DNA of 9,194 nt. It comes from Eggerthellaceae bacterium (lineage in GTDB: Bacteria; Actinomycetota; Coriobacteriia; Coriobacteriales; Eggerthellaceae). The position numbers and the translations under genes were made by a program. Location: NCBI GenBank assembly GCA_003452695.1, contig DMNP01000132.1, forward strand, positions 1-9,194. The letters are read 5' to 3'. Under the pieces are notes generated by a model, which saw only the letters and a list, made by a program, of their open reading frames with translations, was not told the DNA's origin and did no database searches. Of this stretch, positions 5,741-9,194 are shown piece after piece. Position 1 is the first letter of the stretch; the number at the start of each line of letters is the position of its first letter.

Positions 5741-5761
5741 GGACATTCTAGCACAGTGTCC
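5741..5761 (-). promoter_or_regulatory. Promoter and palindromic operator of the DtxR-type gene
   Basis: Minus-strand TGCTAGAAT (5745-5753) is an extended -10, with the start near 5738 and a leader of about 20 bases. It lies wholly inside an imperfect palindrome, GGACA (5741-5745), 11 bases, then TGTCC (5757-5761), with further symmetric T/A positions within. Such placement is typical of an autorepressor operator. The -35 is weak. The sequence is not the classical DtxR or MntR box. Confidence 0.5.
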
Positions 5762-5905
5762 TGCCGTCTTCGCGATAGCTGACCATTGTTGCCGATGATG
5801 CGCCGAACGGCTTGTAGCAGAGTTCACATGCCCCCTTGCTCGACTGCCCGCCGGGCTGCATAGGGCGCAACAACGGCTTTTCGCGTCTGCGTCGCTGCAT
5901 TGCGG

Positions 5906-7801
5906 CTAGCGCACGCGCAAGCAGCGGATGGCGTTCAGGATGGCGATTACCGATACGCCCACATCGCCGAAAACCGCCATCCACATGTTTGATATGCCGA
6001 TTGCGGGCAGGGCCAGGATCATGATGACGATCTTCACGGCAAGCGCGAATGCGATGTTCTGCTTCACGATGCGCAACGTCTTGCGCGAAATGCGAATGGC
6101 CGTGGCAATGCGAGATGGCTTGTCGTCCATGAGCACGATGTCTGCGGCCTCTATGGCGGCGTCGGAGCCCATGGCGCCCATGGCTATGCCGATGTCGGCC
6201 CTCATCAGCACAGGTGCGTCGTTTATGCCATCGCCCACGAAGGCCGTTTTGCCACTTGGCTCCTGTGCCATGATGTCTTCGATGGCGGAAACCTTGTCCT
6301 CGGGCAGCAATTGCGCCCGCACTTCGTCCACGCCGATGTTTTCCGCAACGGCGCGGGCGACTTCGGCGCGGTCGCCGGTCAGCATGATGGTCTTGCGAAT
6401 GCCGGCTGCGTGCAGGTCGTCGATGGCCTGGCGCGCGTCGGGCTTCATCATGTCGGCGATGACGATATGGCCCAAATAGGCACCGTCCAGGGCCACATGC
6501 AATATCGTCCCCACAAGATGGCAGCTGTCGATGTCGATGTCTTCCGCGTGCATGAGCTTGTCGTTGCCGACGAGCACGCGGCGCGAGTTCACGGTGGCCG
6601 CCACGCCCTGGCCGCTGCGCTCTTCCACTTCCGCGATCTTCGTGCGGTCTATAACACCGGAATAGCTGTCCACGACCGAAAGCGCTATGGGATGGTCGGA
6701 ATAGGCTTCTGCATGGGCGGCGTAGGACAGCAGCAGGTCCGTGTCCGCGCCCTCGTGCGCATGCACCGCAACGACGCCGAAGGTGCCATCGGTCAGGGTT
6801 CCGGTCTTGTCGAAGGCGATGGTCTGCGCGGCTGCGAGGGCTTCAAGATAGCTGGATCCCTTCACCAGGATGCCTTTGCGGCTGGCGGCCCCGATGCCTC
6901 CGAAAAACGAGAGGGGCACGCTGATGACCAGGGCGCACGGGCAGCTGACCACCAGGAATATCAGGGCGGATTCCACCGATTTCGGAATGCTGAAGCCCAG
7001 CACAGGGCTGGCGAGGGCTATGGCGAGCGCAAGCCCCACGACGATGGGGGTGTACACGCGGGCGAAGCGGGTGATGAAGTTCTCGGCACGGGCCTTCTTC
7101 TCGGAAGCGTTTTCCACGAGCTCGAGGATGCGCGACACGGTCGAGCATTCGAAGGTGGCCGTGGTGCGAACGGTAAGCTTGCCGGTCAGGTTCACGCAGC
7201 CGCTGGTAATCGCCGCGCCTTCCTCCACCACGCGGGGAAGCGATTCGCCGGTCAGCGCGGAGGTGTCGACCTGCGATTTGCCGGAGACCACTACGCCGTC
7301 GATAGGCACGCGCTCGCCCGGCTTGCAGACGATCTGGCCTCCGAGAGGCACTTCGGCCGGGTCGACTTGCACTATGTCGCCGTCTTGCAGGATGTTGGCA
7401 TAGTCGGGCGCGATGTCCATCATTGCGGAAATCGACTTGCGCGTCTTGCCCACGGCATAGCTCTCGAACAAGCTGCCCACTTGGTAGAACAGCATAACTG
7501 CAGCACCTTCGGCCATATGCGGTTCGGCTTCGGGGAAAAACACCAGCGCGAATGCGCCGATGGTCGCTATGGACATGAGCAGGTTCTCGTCGAAGGGCTG
7601 CCGATGCACGATGCCATGCCAGGCCTTGGCCAGCACGTCGTAGCCGGCTATGAGGTAGGGCACCAGGAAGGCCGCGAATTCAACCCATTGTCCGTGGGGA
7701 AGGGCGTCGAATACGCCGAGGTGCTTCAGCGCTTCCACGGCCAGGAACAAAACGAACGTTGCCAGGATGCGCTTCAGCAGCTTTTTCTGTCGCTTGTTCA
7801 T
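5906..7801 (-). CDS. P1B-type heavy-metal-translocating ATPase (Zn/Cd/Pb class)
   Basis: A 631-residue inner-membrane ATPase that exports soft divalent metals. Landmarks in order: helices from about residue 13; actuator TGES (184-187); CPC in the ion-path helix (SCPCALVIS, 286-294); phosphorylation motif DKTGT (331-335); the P1B HP motif SDHPIA (368-373); TGDR (475-478); hinge GDGINDAP (523-530); and a last helix pair with Lys590 and Asp613 (FGDVG). CPC with a C-terminal Lys and Asp is the P1B-2 pattern of ZntA/CadA, so Zn, Cd or Pb is the likely cargo rather than Cu. The N-terminal HMA domain normal for this class is missing; the protein opens directly with MNKRQKKLLKR and the first helix. 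A separate HMA protein is encoded 52 bases upstream in the same direction. The start at 7801 has no clear ribosome site, which suggests translational coupling. Confidence 0.95.
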   Translation of the reverse strand: MNKRQKKLLKRILATFVLFLAVEALKHLGVFDALPHGQWVEFAAFLVPYLIAGYDVLAKAWHGIVHRQPFDENLLMSIATIGAFALVFFPEAEPHMAEGAAVMLFYQVGSLFESYAVGKTRKSISAMMDIAPDYANILQDGDIVQVDPAEVPLGGQIVCKPGERVPIDGVVVSGKSQVDTSALTGESLPRVVEEGAAITSGCVNLTGKLTVRTTATFECSTVSRILELVENASEKKARAENFITRFARVYTPIVVGLALAIALASPVLGFSIPKSVESALIFLVVSCPCALVISVPLSFFGGIGAASRKGILVKGSSYLEALAAAQTIAFDKTGTLTDGTFGVVAVHAHEGADTDLLLSYAAHAEAYSDHPIALSVVDSYSGVIDRTKIAEVEERSGQGVAATVNSRRVLVGNDKLMHAEDIDIDSCHLVGTILHVALDGAYLGHIVIADMMKPDARQAIDDLHAAGIRKTIMLTGDRAEVARAVAENIGVDEVRAQLLPEDKVSAIEDIMAQEPSGKTAFVGDGINDAPVLMRADIGIAMGAMGSDAAIEAADIVLMDDKPSRIATAIRISRKTLRIVKQNIAFALAVKIVIMILALPAIGISNMWMAVFGDVGVSVIAILNAIRCLRVR

Positions 7802-7853
7802 TGCGTTTCGCGTGCGGCGGAATGCACGTCGGGGCGGTCTGGCGCCGTTGGCG

Positions 7854-8072
7854 CTACGCCAGCACTTCGCAGTCCGGTTCGATGTCCGAGAAGATCTTCA
7901 GGGACTGTTTCAAGACGCTATCGAATGCGGCGTCGTCGGCGTCGAGCGTGAACTTATAGGTCATGGCGTTTACCGATGCCTTGTTCACGCCGGCGAGTTT
8001 TCCGATGGCGTGCTCTATCTTGCTGGCGCAGTTGGCGCATAAATCGCCATCCAGCTTGTAGACCTTGCGCAT
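7854..8072 (-). CDS. Free-standing HMA-domain metal-binding protein
   Basis: A 72-residue ferredoxin-fold HMA protein (MerP/CopZ-like size) with the metal site LCANC (Cys12 and Cys15; the usual MxCxxC Met is replaced by Leu11). A further Cys68 in the tail EPDCEV recalls the EPDCE segment at the end of the HMA domain fused to many clostridial Zn/Cd ATPases. It should bind a soft metal through the two thiols and pass it to, or regulate, the ATPase encoded 52 bases downstream, which lacks this domain. The ATG at 8072 follows AAGGAGGG (8076-8083), a near-perfect ribosome site. Its leader holds an ArsR/SmtB-like operator, so the HMA-ATPase pair is probably metal-induced. No membrane or signal segment is visible. 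Confidence 0.92.
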   Translation of the reverse strand: MRKVYKLDGDLCANCASKIEHAIGKLAGVNKASVNAMTYKFTLDADDAAFDSVLKQSLKIFSDIEPDCEVLA

Positions 8073-8083
8073 GTGCCCTCCTT

Positions 8084-8114
8084 ATATGAGCGATTGTTCA
8101 TATGTTCAAATGAA
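8084..8114. promoter_or_regulatory. ArsR/SmtB-like operator upstream of the HMA-ATPase unit
   Basis: ATATGAGCG (8084-8092), AT, then TGTTCATAT (8095-8103) is a 20-bp imperfect palindrome with perfect outer arms ATATGA/TCATAT. It resembles the TGAA/TTCA palindromes bound by SmtB, CzrA and similar Zn/Cd sensors. It overlaps a second symmetric element, TTCAT (8097-8101) with ATGAA (8110-8114), and a tandem repeat GTTCATATG/GTTCAAATG (8096-8104, 8104-8112). It starts just upstream of the ribosome site. No ArsR-type gene is in the window. Confidence 0.55.
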
Positions 8115-8143
8115 AGGGTATAGGAGTTGCAGGGGAATGTCAA
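8115..8143 (-). promoter_or_regulatory. Probable promoter of the HMA-ATPase unit
   Basis: Minus-strand TTGACA (8138-8143) is a perfect -35. Possible -10 boxes are TACCCT (8115-8120, 17-bp spacer) and TATACC (8117-8122, 15-bp spacer). Transcription would start near 8108-8112, inside or at the edge of the palindromic operator, leaving a 35-40 base leader that includes the ribosome site. Confidence 0.5.
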
Positions 8144-8157
8144 GCGGGGCGGAGCAG

Positions 8158-8183
8158 TGCCGTTTGGCGCCCTCGGGGCGGCA
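8158..8183 (-). terminator. Weak hairpin after the CDF gene
   Basis: TGCCG (8158-8162) pairs with CGGCA (8179-8183); alternatively CGCCC (8168-8172) pairs with GGGCG (8176-8180) around a 3-base loop. It lies between the CDF stop and the HMA promoter. The stems are short, mutually exclusive in part and lack a T-run, so a terminator role is only suggested by position. Confidence 0.25.
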
Positions 8184-8196
8184 ATTTGGAAGGGCG

Positions 8197-9194
8197 CTAG
8201 TCGCTGAGGTCGCTGTCAAGGGTTACGTGCAGTTCGTAATCGGGATACAGCTCGCGTATGTCCGAGGTTATATGTTCGTGCAGCTCGTTGCGTTCTCGAA
8301 CGTCGAAGCCGATGATAACGTCGAAGGAAAGGATCTTGCGCTCCCGGTCCACGAAGAAGCCGTGCATTTGCAGCACGCCTTCGTGTTCCATGACCACGCG
8401 CGTTATGGCCTCGCGCATGTCGGCCACGCCATCGTCCGTTGTGTTGTGCGAATAGATGCCCACGGTGGCCAGCGCTATGCGGTGCTGTGCGAGGACGGCG
8501 CTTTGCAGGCGGCGAGTCATGGCGTCTATCTGGGCCGCGGTCATGGTGTCGGGCACTTCGACGTGCACGGCGCCTATGGTCAGGTCGGGCCCGTAGCTGT
8601 CCAGCAGCAAGTCGTAGACTCCCAGAACGTCGGGGTCGGCGAGAACCGTGGCCTTTATGCCCGCGGCAAGTTCGGGATCGGGGCGATGGCCCAGAATGTC
8701 GTCTATCGCCTCGCGCAGCAAGTCGATTCCCGCCTTCATGATGACAAGCGATATGCCCACGCCAACATAGGCTTCCAGGCTAAGGCCCGTTGCCAGATAG
8801 ATGAGGGCCGCTGCCAGCACCGAGGCCGATACGGCGGCGTCGAACAGCGCGTCCTTGCCCGATGCCACGAGCGACCCCGATCCTACTTTCCTGCCCTGCG
8901 CGCTTACATAGCGCCCCAATACGATCTTCGCCAAAACGGATGCAGCAACGATGACGAGAGTGGTCGCGGAATAGTCGACGGGCTCAGGCCAGATTATCGT
9001 GCGAATCGATTCGACAAGCGCGGATATGCCCGCATACAGCACGATGGCCGAAATAATCATGGCCGACAAGTACTCGTAGCGCCCATGCCCCAGGGGGTGT
9101 TTGCGGTCGGCTTTCTTGCCGGCCAGCTTGGCGCCGATTATGGTGATGACCGAAGACAGCGCATCGGTCAGGTTGTTCACGGCGTCGAGCACGA
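8197..9194 (-). CDS. Cation diffusion facilitator (CDF) exporter, 5' end missing
   Basis: The last 331 residues of a CDF-family membrane antiporter that exports divalent metal against protons. Reading starts in helix 2. Family signatures are the helix-2 site NNLTD (6-10), the loop KHPLGHGRYEY (31-41) and the helix-5 site DALFD (114-118). The cytosolic ferredoxin-like domain covers about 172-250, and a second such C-terminal region about 252-331. The transport site is Asn6-Asp10/Asp114-Asp118. Zn exporters have His in helix 2 and helix 5; the Asn-Asp/Asp-Asp pattern is that of Mn exporters of the MntE/MneP group, so Mn (perhaps Fe) is the likely cargo. The frame is still open at the right edge, so helix 1 and the true start lie outside; the GTG at 9192 is internal. 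It is transcribed toward the HMA-ATPase unit, but a promoter and operator lie between, so they are separate units. Confidence 0.94.
   Translation of the reverse strand, partial: VLDAVNNLTDALSSVITIIGAKLAGKKADRKHPLGHGRYEYLSAMIISAIVLYAGISALVESIRTIIWPEPVDYSATTLVIVAASVLAKIVLGRYVSAQGRKVGSGSLVASGKDALFDAAVSASVLAAALIYLATGLSLEAYVGVGISLVIMKAGIDLLREAIDDILGHRPDPELAAGIKATVLADPDVLGVYDLLLDSYGPDLTIGAVHVEVPDTMTAAQIDAMTRRLQSAVLAQHRIALATVGIYSHNTTDDGVADMREAITRVVMEHEGVLQMHGFFVDRERKILSFDVIIGFDVRERNELHEHITSDIRELYPDYELHVTLDSDLSD

Noticed and set aside
5848..5857. GCCCG/CGGGC palindrome after the ATPase gene as a terminator
   Set aside because: Stem is five bases with almost no loop and no T-run.
6311..7951. A 546-codon plus-strand frame
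   Set aside because: Antisense of the P-type ATPase; long only because of GC-rich codon third positions.
1..9194. CRISPR arrays, insertion sequences, integrases, phage genes, toxin-antitoxin or defence genes
   Set aside because: No tandem spaced repeats, terminal inverted repeats, or mobile or defence protein motifs were seen; the tRNA-Leu 3' end is not repeated elsewhere in the window, so there is no sign of an att site.

Overview
This 9.2 kb window of high-GC DNA (estimated by eye at about 60% G+C) is ordinary, gene-dense bacterial chromosome. It has two tRNA genes, eight protein genes and short intergenic regions. The cell-division/Ppx gene pair in conserved actinobacterial order, the G+C-rich codon use, the DtxR-type regulator and several clostridia-like proteins together suggest an anaerobic actinomycete, most likely Coriobacteriia (Eggerthellaceae-like). 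That assignment is an inference from gene content, not from a marker gene. I see no insertion sequence, phage gene, integrase or CRISPR array.

Left part (1-1940): the 5' end of a tRNA (isoleucine-like) runs off the left edge behind a near-consensus promoter. A divergent gene encodes a small peptide-deformylase-family protein whose catalytic glutamate is replaced by methionine (HMIDH instead of HExxH). It converges on a radical SAM enzyme gene across a shared 12-bp hairpin. The radical SAM gene lies directly downstream of a complete tRNA-Leu(TAA) on the minus strand, with no obvious promoter between them.

Middle (2050-5284): a Ppx/GppA phosphatase gene lies downstream of a DivIC/FtsB-like division gene with a very long basic N-terminal tail. 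Many Actinobacteria have the order eno-divIC-DUF501-ppx; here no DUF501 gene separates the two. A 348-base divergent intergenic region holds two inverted repeats. A classical short-chain dehydrogenase/reductase follows on the plus strand and ends at a strong hairpin shared with the next, convergent gene.

Right part (5329-9194): a metal-homeostasis cluster, all on the minus strand. In transcription order it is a CDF-family cation exporter (5' end outside the window), a free-standing 72-residue HMA metallochaperone-like protein, a CPC-type P1B ATPase (Zn/Cd/Pb class) without its own HMA domain, and a DtxR/MntR-type metalloregulator. The HMA-ATPase unit has a strong ribosome site and an ArsR/SmtB-like palindromic operator in its leader, but no ArsR-type gene is in the window. 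The DtxR gene has its own extended -10 embedded in a GGACA-N11-TGTCC palindrome. The CDF protein has an Asn-Asp/Asp-Asp transport site, which points to Mn (or Fe) rather than Zn. The cluster may therefore combine two export routes of different metal specificity with two regulatory inputs. No clearly new system is visible; the best leads are the Glu-less deformylase, the split HMA/ATPase and the orphan operator.
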